From assembly GCF_030699305.1 (NCBI RefSeq), contig NZ_JAUYNB010000010.1:310001-374000 (forward strand): a DNA stretch of 64,000 nucleotides, read 5' to 3'. A program made the translations under genes and the position numbers. Under the pieces are notes generated by a model, which saw nothing but the letters and a program-made list of their open reading frames with translations, had not been told where the DNA came from and searched no databases. Below are positions 35,782-44,178 of this stretch, in pieces. This stretch comes from Novosphingobium sp. GTDB lineage: Bacteria; Pseudomonadota; Alphaproteobacteria; Sphingomonadales; Sphingomonadaceae. The first letter of the stretch is position 1. Each line of letters starts with the position of its first letter.

Positions 35782-35798
35782 TGCTATCTGACGTAGCA
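35782..35798. promoter_or_regulatory. Palindrome upstream of the glutamate dehydrogenase gene
   Basis: TGCTA-N7-TAGCA, a perfect 5-base inverted repeat, about 60 bases before the gdh start and next to an AT-rich TTATAATATTG (35773-35783) that could hold the -10 element. The T-N-A spacing resembles a LysR- or Lrp-type site. The regulator is unknown. Confidence 0.35.
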
Positions 35799-35861
35799 TA
35801 TTTGCGCAATGTAGAGCGAAGCGGTCTCCGCTGCAACCAGTTTGCCCCTAGGGAACTAAGC

Positions 35862-36842
35862 TTAACCCAGCGCTTTGACTGTTAATTCAAGTGACTTGTG
35901 CCGCGCCGCCGGATCGAACGTCGCGCCCGCCACGATCAGCTCATCGGCGCGGGTTCGCTCCACGAACCGGCCGATGCTTTCGCGCACCGTGTCGGGCGAT
36001 CCCACGGCGGCGGCCTGGCGCATATGTTCCAGCATCGCCAGCGACTGCGGCGGCAGGGTCTGGCGATAGCCGGGGACCGGGGGCTTCAGCCGCCCCGGTG
36101 TGCCGCTGCGCAGCGCGACGAAGCTCTGGTCCATCGACGAGGCGAGCAGCACCGCTTCCTCGTCGGTATCCGCCGCGATCACGGTCATCGCCGCCATCGC
36201 GTGCGGCTGGTCCAGCGCGGCCGAGGGGCGGAACTGCTTGCGATAGAGTTCCAGCGCCTGATCGAGGTAATCGGGCGCGAAGTGCGAGGCGAAGGCATAA
36301 GGCAGGCCCAGCGCGGCGGCGAGGCTTGCACCGAACAGGCTGGACCCCAGAATCCACAATTCAACGTTCGCGCCGTAACCCGGCGTTGCCCGCAAGGGCA
36401 AGTCCAGATCGCCGGTGAACAGCGCGCGCAGTTCGACCACGTCGTTGGGGAAATACTCCGCCGCGCGCATCAGGTCCTTGCGCAGCGCCTGCCCCAGCCG
36501 TCCGTCCGCTCCCGGTGCGCGGCCCAGCCCCAGGTCGATCCGCCCCGGATAGAGCGCATCGAGCGTGCCGAACTGCTCTGCGATCACGAACGGGTTGTGG
36601 TTGGGCAGCATGATCCCGCCCGATCCGATCCGGATGGTCGAGGTCGCCGCGCCGATATGCGCCAGCACGACCGCTGCCGCCCCGCCCGCGATCCCGTCCA
36701 TCGCATGGTGTTCGGCCACCCAGAACCGCTTGTATCCAGCGCGTTCGGCGCACTGCGCCAGCGCGGCGGCATCGGTCATGGCTGCGGCAACGGTCCCGCC
36801 TTCGCGGATGGGGACGAGGTCAAGAACGGATAAGTCGGTCAT
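35862..36842 (-). CDS. LLM class flavin-dependent oxidoreductase
   Basis: A 326-residue luciferase-like (TIM-barrel) protein of the group related to YhbW. Motifs are YKRFWVAEHHAMDGIAG, IRIGSGGIMLPNHNPFVIAEQFGTLD, and GLGRAPGADGR. These bind FMNH2 or F420 in the family, and alphaproteobacteria would use flavin. The substrate is unknown. The start overlaps the upstream TPR gene in an ATGA, so the two, and probably the hydrolase before them, form one operon. Confidence 0.88.
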   Translation of the reverse strand: MTDLSVLDLVPIREGGTVAAAMTDAAALAQCAERAGYKRFWVAEHHAMDGIAGGAAAVVLAHIGAATSTIRIGSGGIMLPNHNPFVIAEQFGTLDALYPGRIDLGLGRAPGADGRLGQALRKDLMRAAEYFPNDVVELRALFTGDLDLPLRATPGYGANVELWILGSSLFGASLAAALGLPYAFASHFAPDYLDQALELYRKQFRPSAALDQPHAMAAMTVIAADTDEEAVLLASSMDQSFVALRSGTPGRLKPPVPGYRQTLPPQSLAMLEHMRQAAAVGSPDTVRESIGRFVERTRADELIVAGATFDPAARHKSLELTVKALG

Positions 36843-37705
36843 CGACCCGATGGTGTCGTGTCCGGACCCAGTTGGTCAAGGTATCCTTGCGCGGCTTTTG
36901 CCGCCGGGCTGCCGGGCGCGGCGCGCACGACGGACTGGAAACTGCGCCGCGCGGCATCGTCCCGCCCGGCCAGCGCGGCAATCACGCCTGCTTCCAGCCC
37001 GATTTCGGGATCGACCGGCAGCAGCTGCGCCGCCAGTTCGATCTGGGCCTGCGCCTCGGCCAGATTGCCCTGACGGCGCGACAGCGTGGCCGACAGCAGC
37101 CAGCCCGCCGGGTTTTCCGGCGCATTGGTGCGCGCCGAGGCGAGCGCGGCGGCGGCATCGCCTTCGCGCTTCAGCAGGACCAGCGCGCGGGCGCGGTCGA
37201 TCGAGATTTCGCCCGCGAGGTTGGGGTTGCCCGCCCCCAGCGCCTCACCATGCGCGGCGTCGAGCGCGGCCAGCGCCCGTTCCGGAGAGCCAGCGGCGAG
37301 CGCGGCATTGCCCGCCATCGTCCCCAGTCGCGCGCGGTTGGCACGCTCCATCGCCGGGGTATCGTCCCGCGCGGCCAGGAACGCGGCTTCGGCTTCGCCC
37401 AGCTGGCCCAGCCCGGTCAGCGCCACGCCCAGGCAGTGGCCCGGTTCGATCCGGGCCGATCCGGTGGCGGTTTCCAGCCAGGTTTCCGCCTGTTCCGCCG
37501 CACCGGCCGGATCGCTGCGCGCCAGCGTCAGGCACTGGGTGATCCGGCTGGGCGGCAGGGCGGGGGTATCGATCACCCGGTCAGGCTTGCGTTTGATCTC
37601 CAGCGGGGCCTGCGGCAACGCCGGGCCGGGGCCGACTTGCGCCAATCCAACTGGGGCAAACAGGGGCAGCAGGATCAGGGACGTCAGAATCAGGGGCGGG
37701 GCCAT
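36839..37705 (-). CDS. Secreted tetratricopeptide repeat protein
   Basis: A 288-residue protein. ATG 37705 is chosen because it gives a signal peptide (MAPPLILTSLILLPLFAPVGLAQ). From about residue 60 the sequence is nearly all Ala-rich helix pairs with the TPR spacing, for instance GQLGEAEAAFLAARDDTP and RRQGNLAEAQAQIELAAQLLP. It is probably periplasmic and mediates protein contacts. It lies between an alpha/beta hydrolase (17 bases upstream) and an LLM oxidoreductase (overlapping). Confidence 0.8.
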   Translation of the reverse strand: MAPPLILTSLILLPLFAPVGLAQVGPGPALPQAPLEIKRKPDRVIDTPALPPSRITQCLTLARSDPAGAAEQAETWLETATGSARIEPGHCLGVALTGLGQLGEAEAAFLAARDDTPAMERANRARLGTMAGNAALAAGSPERALAALDAAHGEALGAGNPNLAGEISIDRARALVLLKREGDAAAALASARTNAPENPAGWLLSATLSRRQGNLAEAQAQIELAAQLLPVDPEIGLEAGVIAALAGRDDAARRSFQSVVRAAPGSPAAKAAQGYLDQLGPDTTPSGR

Positions 37706-37722
37706 GGGGTCTCCGGCAGATG

Positions 37723-38469
37723 CTAAGGCAGCGCTGCGACGGTCCGCAGCAGCAGCGCAATGTCCGCCTCGCGGCTGAGGCGGTGATCGCCGTCCTTGAT
37801 CAGGGTCACCTGCACATCGTCTGAACACAGCCGCTGAGCGAGCTGCAACGACACGTCCCACGGCACGTCGAGATCCTGCTGGCCGTGGAGCAGCCGCACC
37901 GGGCAGGTCAGCGCAATGTCGCCGCCCAGCAGCCGCTGCGCCTGCCCATCGGCCCAGAAGCCGGGGTGGGTCGGGGTCGGCTCCGTGCCATAGGGATTGT
38001 CCGCGAACACGCGCCGGCCCGCGGCCAGTTCGGCCTGCCGTTCCGGCGATGTGCCCCAGTCGGTAAAGTCGGGCGCGGCGGCAATCCCGACCAGCGCGTG
38101 GATCTGGCCGGGGATTGCCAGCGCGACCAGCAGCATCAGCCATCCGCCCATCGACGATCCGACCAGCGTGACCGGCCCCGGACAATGCGCCGCGATCAGG
38201 CTGAGCACTTCGTCGCGCCAGCGGCTGAGCGTGCCATCGGCAAAATCGCCCCCGAAGTCTGTGCCGGCACTTTGTCCGCAGCCCGAATAATCGAGCAGCA
38301 GGCAGGCGCGCCCCTGCGCCCGCGCCCAATCGAACACCGCGCAGGCCTTGCTCCCCGCCATGTCGGATTTGTATCCGGGCAGGAACACCAGCGCCGGGCC
38401 GGTTCCGGGCGTGTGCCGACAGGCAATCCGGCGGCCATCGGGCAGAGCGTGAAAGCGGGGTTCAGTCAT
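37723..38469 (-). CDS. Alpha/beta hydrolase
   Basis: A 248-residue serine hydrolase. The oxyanion region LVFLPGYKSDMAGSKA and nucleophile elbow VGSSMGGW (Ser near residue 104) are clear, with a probable acid in the HGQQDLDVPW region and His in DGDHRLS near the C-terminus. It resembles ABHD10-like esterases or thioesterases more than lipases. I used ATG 38469. ATG 38481, four codons earlier, is possible. It heads a hydrolase-TPR-LLM operon. Confidence 0.87.
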   Translation of the reverse strand: MTEPRFHALPDGRRIACRHTPGTGPALVFLPGYKSDMAGSKACAVFDWARAQGRACLLLDYSGCGQSAGTDFGGDFADGTLSRWRDEVLSLIAAHCPGPVTLVGSSMGGWLMLLVALAIPGQIHALVGIAAAPDFTDWGTSPERQAELAAGRRVFADNPYGTEPTPTHPGFWADGQAQRLLGGDIALTCPVRLLHGQQDLDVPWDVSLQLAQRLCSDDVQVTLIKDGDHRLSREADIALLLRTVAALP

Positions 38470-38560
38470 GCCGCGTAGCATGCCGCATCCGGCGGGGATA
38501 TGCCATTGCGCTGTCACGAAACCCGGATAACTTCCGCCGCGACCGATCAGGGAGAAGTCG

Positions 38561-40210
38561 ATGAGCCTGCCGCTGCCCGAACGCGCCCCGCTGACCCATG
38601 TCAGCCGCCGGGGGATCCTGAAACTGGGTGCCATCGGGCTGACGGGGGTGTCCGCCTCGCTCGCCGCCGCGACTGGCGGGGGAGAATTCACGCACGGGGT
38701 GGCCAGCGGTGAACCGGGGCCGCAGCAAGTGCTGTTGTGGACCCGTTATGGTGCCAGCGCCGATACCCGGCTGGTCTGGGAAGTGGCCGAAGACACCGAA
38801 TTTGCAAAAGTCGTGGCGGCGGGGGACGTGATCGCATCGCCCGCCAACGACGGCTGCGTAAAAGCGTGGGTGCGCGGGCTGGCGCCGGGCAAGTGGTATT
38901 ACTACCGCTTCGTCGCGCCATCGGGCGCGCGATCGGTCATCGGGCGGACGCGGACCTTGCCGGTCGGCCGGGTGCCGCGCTTTCGCATGGCGGTGTTTTC
39001 CTGCTCCAACTATGGCTTTGGCTGGTTCAACGCTTATGCCCATGCGGCGGAAAATGCCGATTTCGATCTGGCGCTGCACCTTGGCGACTATTTCTATGAA
39101 TATCAGCGCGGCACCTATCCGACCGCCAAGCAGACCCAGCCGGGCCGCATCCTGCCGGTGACCGAAGCGGTGACGCTGGCCGAATACCGCGAGCGGCTGG
39201 CGACGTACCGGTCCGACCCGGACTTGCAGCGGATTCACCAGATCCTGCCGATGGTGGTGATGTGGGACGATCACGAATCCGCCAACGATGCCTGGCAGAA
39301 CGGCGCGGAAAACCACCAGCCCGGCGAAGGCGACTGGGCCGTGCGCAAGGCCGCATCGCACCGCGCCTGGCGTGAATGGATGCCGGTTTCGGATGATGAC
39401 TGGGCCGCATACGAAATCGGCAATCTGGCCACGATCTTCAAGCTGGAAACGCGCCACACCGCGCGGACCAGGCCGCTCGATCTGCAGGCTGCGTTCCGCA
39501 GCGCCGCGCCGGAGCAGACCGACGCCGCGCTGACCGCGCTGCGCGACGGGGCCTGGCGCGATCCCGCGCGCACCCTGCTGGGCACCACGCAAGAGGCGTG
39601 GCTGGCGGCCGGGCTCAAGGCATCGACCCGCGCGCGCAAGCCATGGCAAGTGCTGGCGCAGCAGATCATCATGGGTTCGCTCAGCATGGGCGCGGAAGTG
39701 GCCGAGGGGATGTCGTCGGCCGCGCCGGACTGGCTGAAGCAGCGCATCCAGGCGTCCGTGGCAGGCAGCAAGCTGGGGCTGCCACTGAACATGGACGCGT
39801 GGGACGGTTATCCCGCCGCGCGCGAACGGGTGTTCGGCGCGGCGCTGGCCGCCGATGCCAACTTGCTGGTGCTGGCCGGGGACAGCCACAATGCCTGGGC
39901 GTTCGACCTGGATCACAAGGGCGCCCGCGTGGGCGTGGAAATGGCCGGGCACAGCGTCACCTCGCCGGGTTCGGAAAGCTCGGTCGCCTGGAAACAGCCC
40001 GCCGATCTGGCGCGGATCGCGGTGCAGACCAACCCGCAGCTCCAATGGTGCGATACCGCCCAGCGCGGCTACATGGCGGTCGAACTGACCCCCACGGCGG
40101 CGCACAGCGAATGGCGGTTCCTGCAAACGGTGCGCCAGCGCGGCACGGCGCTGGCGGGATCAAAGCGGATGACCGTGCTGGCCGGGCAACGGAAATTCCA
40201 GGGCAGCTGA
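38561..40210 (+). CDS. phoD: PhoD-like alkaline phosphatase, Tat-exported
   Basis: A 549-residue protein. The N-terminus carries a twin-arginine signal (VSRRGILKLGAIGLTG), so it is exported folded. An N-terminal PhoD domain (about 45-130) is followed by a metallophosphatase domain with metal-binding motifs SCSNYGFGWFNAYAH, ALHLGDYFYEY, VMWDDHESAND and LAGDSHNAWAF. PhoD enzymes are Ca/Fe-dependent phosphomono- and diesterases used in phosphate scavenging. I see no PHO box with confidence in the short gap to the divergent hydrolase gene. Confidence 0.92.
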   Translation: MSLPLPERAPLTHVSRRGILKLGAIGLTGVSASLAAATGGGEFTHGVASGEPGPQQVLLWTRYGASADTRLVWEVAEDTEFAKVVAAGDVIASPANDGCVKAWVRGLAPGKWYYYRFVAPSGARSVIGRTRTLPVGRVPRFRMAVFSCSNYGFGWFNAYAHAAENADFDLALHLGDYFYEYQRGTYPTAKQTQPGRILPVTEAVTLAEYRERLATYRSDPDLQRIHQILPMVVMWDDHESANDAWQNGAENHQPGEGDWAVRKAASHRAWREWMPVSDDDWAAYEIGNLATIFKLETRHTARTRPLDLQAAFRSAAPEQTDAALTALRDGAWRDPARTLLGTTQEAWLAAGLKASTRARKPWQVLAQQIIMGSLSMGAEVAEGMSSAAPDWLKQRIQASVAGSKLGLPLNMDAWDGYPAARERVFGAALAADANLLVLAGDSHNAWAFDLDHKGARVGVEMAGHSVTSPGSESSVAWKQPADLARIAVQTNPQLQWCDTAQRGYMAVELTPTAAHSEWRFLQTVRQRGTALAGSKRMTVLAGQRKFQGS

Positions 40211-40292
40211 TGCCGCGTTCGGCTAGTGGTTGGGGGAAGCGCGCGCGCCGTCCCCTGGCCCCGGCGTTTTTTCGCTGCCGCATCGCTTTTTT

Positions 40293-40319
40293 GCCGAAAA
40301 CCGGTTCCCACTTTTCGGC
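40293..40319 (+). promoter_or_regulatory. Stem-loop in the thrS leader
   Basis: GCCGAAAA (40293-40300) and TTTTCGGC (40312-40319) form a perfect 8-base stem with an 11-base loop, ending 21 bases before the thrS start. The loop and flank (CCGGTTCCCA, then GATGCTCTA) resemble an intergenic element I recall from many alphaproteobacteria, so this may be a repeat rather than a thrS-specific switch. Confidence 0.4.
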
Positions 40320-40340
40320 GCGATGCTCTAAGGGCGGGTC

Positions 40341-42332
40341 ATGTCTCAACTTCTCAAGATCAGTCTGCCCGATGGTTCCGTCCGCGAAATGCCGGTGGGG
40401 TCGACTCCGGCGGATGTCGCCGCCGCGATTGGCCCCGGCCTTGCCAAGGCGGCGCTGGCCGCGCGCATCGATGGCGAACTGCGCGACCTGACCCGGCCGT
40501 TTGACGGCGATTGCACGCTGGCGCTGGTCACGGCGAAGGACGAGGCGGACGCACTGGACCTTGCCCGGCATGACTTTGCCCACGTGCTGGCCGAAGCGGT
40601 GCAGGCGCTGTTTCCCGGCACGCAGATCACGTTCGGCCCGTCGACCGACGATGGCTTCTATTACGATTTCGCGCCCGCCGAGCGGCCCTTTACGGACGAA
40701 GACCTGCCCGCGATCGAGGCGCAGATGCGAGGGATCATCGCCGCGAACAAGCCGCTGCGGCGTGAGGAGTGGAGCCGCGCGCAGCTGATTTCGCGCTGGC
40801 AGCAGCAGGGCGAAAGCTTCAAGGCCGAATGGGCCGCCGAACTGCCCGACGCCGAAACGCTGACCGTCTACTGGTCGGGCGATGACTGGCTGGACATGTG
40901 CCGCGGGCCGCACTTGCCCGCGACCGGCAAGCTGGACCCCAATGCCTTCAAGCTGACCCGCGTGTCGGGCGCATACTGGCGCGGCGATCAGAACAACGCG
41001 ATGCTCAGCCGGATCTACGGCACCGGCTGGCTCAACAAGAAGCAGCTCGAAGAACACCTCCACCGGCTGGAAGAAGCCGCCAAGCGCGATCACCGCAAGC
41101 TGGGCGGGGAAATGGACTTGTTCCACCTGCAACAGGAAGCCCACGGCAGCGTGTTCTGGCACCCCAAGGGCTACATGATCTGGCGCGAGCTGGAAGCCTA
41201 CATGCGCCGCGCGATCGATGGCGCGGGCTACCGCGAAGTGAAGACCCCGCAGATCATGGACGCGCGCCAGTGGGAGCAGTCCGGCCACTGGGGCAAGTAC
41301 CGCGAAAACATGTTCGTGATCCCCGATGAAGTGCCCAACGTCGATGACGAAGGGCCGGTGATTTCGGGTGAAGCGGACTGGATGGCGCTCAAGCCGATGA
41401 ACTGCCCGGCGCACGTCCTGATCTTCCGTCAGGGGATCAAGTCGTACCGCGACCTGCCGCTGCGCATTTACGAAAACGGCTGCTGCCACCGCAACGAACC
41501 GCACGGCGCGTTGCACGGGCTGATGCGCGTGCGCCAGTTCACGCAGGATGATGCGCACATCTTCTGCCGCGAAGACCAGATCGTCGACGAAGTGCAGGCG
41601 TTCTGCGCACTGGCCGACCGGATCTATCAGGACTTCGGGTTCACCTACGCGATCAAGCTGGCGCTGCGCCCCGAAAAGCGCTTCGGCAGCGAGGAAATGT
41701 GGGATCAGTCCGAAACCGAACTGCGCGAAGCGGTGGTCAAGGCGGGGCTGGCGACCGAGCACTACGGCTGGGAAGAACTCCCCGGCGAAGGCGCGTTCTA
41801 TGCGCCCAAGCTGGAATGGCACCTGACCGACGCGATTGGCCGCACCTGGCAGGTCGGCACGATCCAGTCGGACCGTGTGCTGCCCGAACGGCTGGACGCG
41901 GGCTATGTCGCGGAAGACGGCGGCAAGCACCGCCCGGTCATGCTGCACCGCGCGATCTTCGGTTCGTACGAACGCTTCATCGGCATCCTGATCGAGCACT
42001 ACGCCGGCAAGCTGCCGGTGTGGCTGGCCCCGGTGCAGGCCGTCGTAGCGACCATCGTGTCCGACGCGGACGATTACGCCCGCGACGTGACCGAGCAGCT
42101 GAAAGCCGCTGGCATCCGCGTTGAAACCGATCTGCGCAACGAGAAGATCAACTACAAGGTCCGCGAACACTCGCTGCAGAAGGTTCCGCACCTGCTGGTG
42201 GTCGGCAAGCGCGAGGCCGAGGAAGGCACCGTCGCGATCCGCACGCTGGGCGAGGAACGCCAGCGCTTCATGCCGCTGGCCGAAGCGATTGCCATGCTCA
42301 AGGGCGAAGCCACCCCGCCGGACCTGCGTTAA
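40341..42332 (+). CDS. thrS: Threonyl-tRNA synthetase
   Basis: A 663-residue class II synthetase with complete domain order: TGS (about 1-62), editing domain with [17 protein letters not shown] (about 75-90) and [14 protein letters not shown], catalytic core, and anticodon domain (about 545-650). In the core, class II motif 1 lies around [18 protein letters not shown], the zinc Cys is in [10 protein letters not shown], and [20 protein letters not shown] forms motif 2. Length and motifs are all normal. It charges tRNA-Thr and edits Ser-tRNA-Thr. A leader stem-loop precedes it and a large inverted repeat follows. Confidence 0.98.
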   Translation: MSQLLKISLPDGSVREMPVGSTPADVAAAIGPGLAKAALAARIDGELRDLTRPFDGDCTLALVTAKDEADALDLARHDFAHVLAEAVQALFPGTQITFGPSTDDGFYYDFAPAERPFTDEDLPAIEAQMRGIIAANKPLRREEWSRAQLISRWQQQGESFKAEWAAELPDAETLTVYWSGDDWLDMCRGPHLPATGKLDPNAFKLTRVSGAYWRGDQNNAMLSRIYGTGWLNKKQLEEHLHRLEEAAKRDHRKLGGEMDLFHLQQEAHGSVFWHPKGYMIWRELEAYMRRAIDGAGYREVKTPQIMDARQWEQSGHWGKYRENMFVIPDEVPNVDDEGPVISGEADWMALKPMNCPAHVLIFRQGIKSYRDLPLRIYENGCCHRNEPHGALHGLMRVRQFTQDDAHIFCREDQIVDEVQAFCALADRIYQDFGFTYAIKLALRPEKRFGSEEMWDQSETELREAVVKAGLATEHYGWEELPGEGAFYAPKLEWHLTDAIGRTWQVGTIQSDRVLPERLDAGYVAEDGGKHRPVMLHRAIFGSYERFIGILIEHYAGKLPVWLAPVQAVVATIVSDADDYARDVTEQLKAAGIRVETDLRNEKINYKVREHSLQKVPHLLVVGKREAEEGTVAIRTLGEERQRFMPLAEAIAMLKGEATPPDLR

Positions 42333-42344
42333 CCCTCCCCCGCC

Positions 42345-42407
42345 CGTTCGTGTCGAGCGAAGTCGAGACACGGCGCGCAAGTGTCTCGACTTCGCTCGAC
42401 ACGAACG
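42345..42407. repeat. Perfect 27-base inverted repeat (sphingomonad-type palindromic element)
   Basis: Left arm 42345-42371, right arm 42381-42407, spacer of nine bases. Both arms contain GTGTCGAGCGAAGTCGAGAC or its complement, a sequence I recall as dispersed through sphingomonad genomes. As RNA it would form a very stable hairpin, plausibly ending thrS transcription. Its right arm stops right at the GGAG of the next gene. Confidence 0.93.
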
Positions 42408-42416
42408 GAGAGTGGG

Positions 42417-43166
42417 ATGCTGTTGGCCGGACTATCGCCTGAACAAATGGCCATCGCGCTCGCGGCGGCGCTGGCGGCGGCGTTTGTGCGCGGGCTGGCC
42501 GGGTTCGGCATGGCGATCCTGCTGGTCCCGGTGCTGGGGCTGGCGGTTCCGCCATCCGAAGCCGTGGTGGTGTCGAACTGGCTCGGCGTGCTGATCGGGC
42601 TGGTCGGGATTCGCAAGATTCTGGGCACCAGCGAAAAGTCGGCTTACGTGATCGGCGGTCTGGCGATGCTGTTCACCCCGCTGGGGGTGTACCTGCTCGC
42701 CATCACCGATCCCGCCATTGCGCGGCTGGGAATCGCGCTGATCGCCCTGGCATCATTTGTGCTGGTCCTGCTGCCCAAGCGGGCGGAACATCACGCACCC
42801 AGCGCGCTGGAAACCGGGACGACCGGGATCACATCGGGCGTACTGACCGGGTTTGCCGGGATGCCGGGGCCGCCGGTGGTGCCCTATTACCTGCGCCGCC
42901 AGATTTCGCCGCAACTGGCCCGCGCGTCGATGATGACGATTTTCATGGCGACCAGCGTTGCCGGGGTGGCTTCGGCCAGCTTGCTGGGGGTGGCGACCGT
43001 GCGCGAACCGGTGCTGGCGTTCATTCTGTTCCCGGCGGTGCTGCTGGGCAACTGGCTGGGAAATCACGCGTTCGGCAAAGTCAGCGATACGGCGTGGCGC
43101 ACGTTTACCGGCGCGGTGCTGGGGGTATCGGCGCTGGCCGCGCTGTGGCGGCTGTTACAGGCCTAG
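42417..43166 (+). CDS. TauE/SafE (TSUP) family permease
   Basis: A 249-residue protein with about eight hydrophobic helices, two matching TSUP repeats, the first starting at AALAAAFVRGLAGFGMAILLVPVLGL and the second around SGVLTGFAGMPGPPVVPYYL. This family exports or imports sulfite, sulfonates and other organic anions. I used ATG 42417 with GGAGAG just before it. GTG 42381 would translate into the palindromic element. Substrate unknown. Confidence 0.87.
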   Translation: MLLAGLSPEQMAIALAAALAAAFVRGLAGFGMAILLVPVLGLAVPPSEAVVVSNWLGVLIGLVGIRKILGTSEKSAYVIGGLAMLFTPLGVYLLAITDPAIARLGIALIALASFVLVLLPKRAEHHAPSALETGTTGITSGVLTGFAGMPGPPVVPYYLRRQISPQLARASMMTIFMATSVAGVASASLLGVATVREPVLAFILFPAVLLGNWLGNHAFGKVSDTAWRTFTGAVLGVSALAALWRLLQA

Positions 43167-43292
43167 GGCCGGCAGGGCCTGTCCAGCCGCGATCAGCAGC
43201 AGGGCGCAGCCACAGACGATCCCGGTACGCAGCACTTCCGCCGGGGCGGGCAGGGCGATCCGATTCGCGGCAAGGGCAAGGGCTTTGGCCAT
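43155..43292 (-). CDS. Possible 45-residue membrane protein
   Basis: A small frame, ATG 43292 to TAA, reading MAKALALAANRIALPAPAEV, then LRTGIVCGCALLLIAAGQAL and PALGL. It has a basic amphipathic start and one transmembrane helix, and it would be the last gene of the minus-strand catabolic block. Weak ribosome binding site and no known homologue from memory. It overlaps the permease end by 12 bases. Treat as tentative. Confidence 0.35.
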   Translation of the reverse strand: MAKALALAANRIALPAPAEVLRTGIVCGCALLLIAAGQALPALGL

Positions 43293-43326
43293 GTGGTGCT
43301 TATCGCACCGGAACCTTACCCAAAGG

Positions 43327-44178
43327 TTAAACCGCGGCGCTGGCGCTCATCACCTGACGGCCGTCCGCCGCGAACGCGCCAAGCTCTGCTGCGCCATCTT
43401 TGCTGCGCAGCACGAGGTGCAGCATTTCGCCGCAGATTGCGGGCGACAGCCCCCGGAAGCTGAAGCTTTTGATGGCGTTGTCACCAAACTCTCGCTGCAC
43501 CAGATCGAGCAGCAAGGTGGCGGTCAGCGGGCCGTGGACCACCAGCCCGCGATAGCCTTCCTCGGCCGTGGCATAGGGCAGGTCGTAGTGGATGCGGTGG
43601 CTGTTGAAGGTCAGCGCGGAAAACCGGAACAACAGCGGTTCGGTCGGGGTCAGCGCGCGGTGCGCGTCCCACGGCGCGGGATCGAACTGCCCATCCCCCG
43701 GCGGCGGCGGCGCGGGCGGCGTGCCGGGGGCGGCGGCATCGCGGTAGACGATCGACTGAACCTCGCGCACGGCCAGGCCGCTGGCGCTGTGCGTTTCATG
43801 CTCCACCTCGACGAACACCAGCCGGCCCGAACCGCCCCGCTTGTCGGTGATCGACGCGATGCGCGAGGTGCGGGTCACGCTGTCGCCGGGGTGCAGCGAG
43901 GCGTGGAACTCGACCTTGCTCGACGCCCACATCCGGCGCGGCAGGGGAACGGGCGGCAGGAAGCTGTCGGGGCTGTCATCGCGGCGCGGGTGGCCGTCCG
44001 GTCCCAGCGCGGCAGTGGGTGCATCGGGCAGGCACAGGCACCAGTGCAGCCCTTGCGGCGCGCTCTCGTCAGCGGGTGCCGCGCGGTCCAGCGTGGCCAG
44101 CCAGCGGGTGACCATGCCCGGATCGACCCGGTCCATGCGGGTTTCGGTGCGGCCGATCCAGTCGTTCCATTCGCTCAT
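43327..44178 (-). CDS. MaoC/FAS1-like acyl-CoA hydratase, mesaconyl-C4-CoA hydratase-like
   Basis: A 283-residue protein of the FAS1-like dehydratase group (double hotdog). The first hotdog covers about 15-140, with WASSKVEFHASLHPGDSVTR. The second has FNSHRIHYDLPYATAEEGYRGLVVHGPL, where the Asn/His/Asp cluster forms the hydratase site. Size and motif match mesaconyl-C4-CoA hydratase (Meh) and itaconyl-CoA hydratase (Ich), which add water to unsaturated C5 CoA esters to give (S)-citramalyl-CoA. It overlaps the methylsuccinyl-CoA dehydrogenase-like gene by one base, and an Mct-like gene is in the same operon. These neighbours make the Meh reading the more likely. Activity is untested. Confidence 0.75.
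   Translation of the reverse strand: MSEWNDWIGRTETRMDRVDPGMVTRWLATLDRAAPADESAPQGLHWCLCLPDAPTAALGPDGHPRRDDSPDSFLPPVPLPRRMWASSKVEFHASLHPGDSVTRTSRIASITDKRGGSGRLVFVEVEHETHSASGLAVREVQSIVYRDAAAPGTPPAPPPPGDGQFDPAPWDAHRALTPTEPLLFRFSALTFNSHRIHYDLPYATAEEGYRGLVVHGPLTATLLLDLVQREFGDNAIKSFSFRGLSPAICGEMLHLVLRSKDGAAELGAFAADGRQVMSASAAV

Noticed and set aside
40211..40340. T-box riboswitch before thrS
   Set aside because: Leader is too short and has no T-box sequence or antiterminator; T-boxes are also rare in proteobacteria.
42345..42407. Inverted repeat as terminal repeats of an insertion sequence
   Set aside because: The arms are nine bases apart with no transposase; it is a palindromic element.
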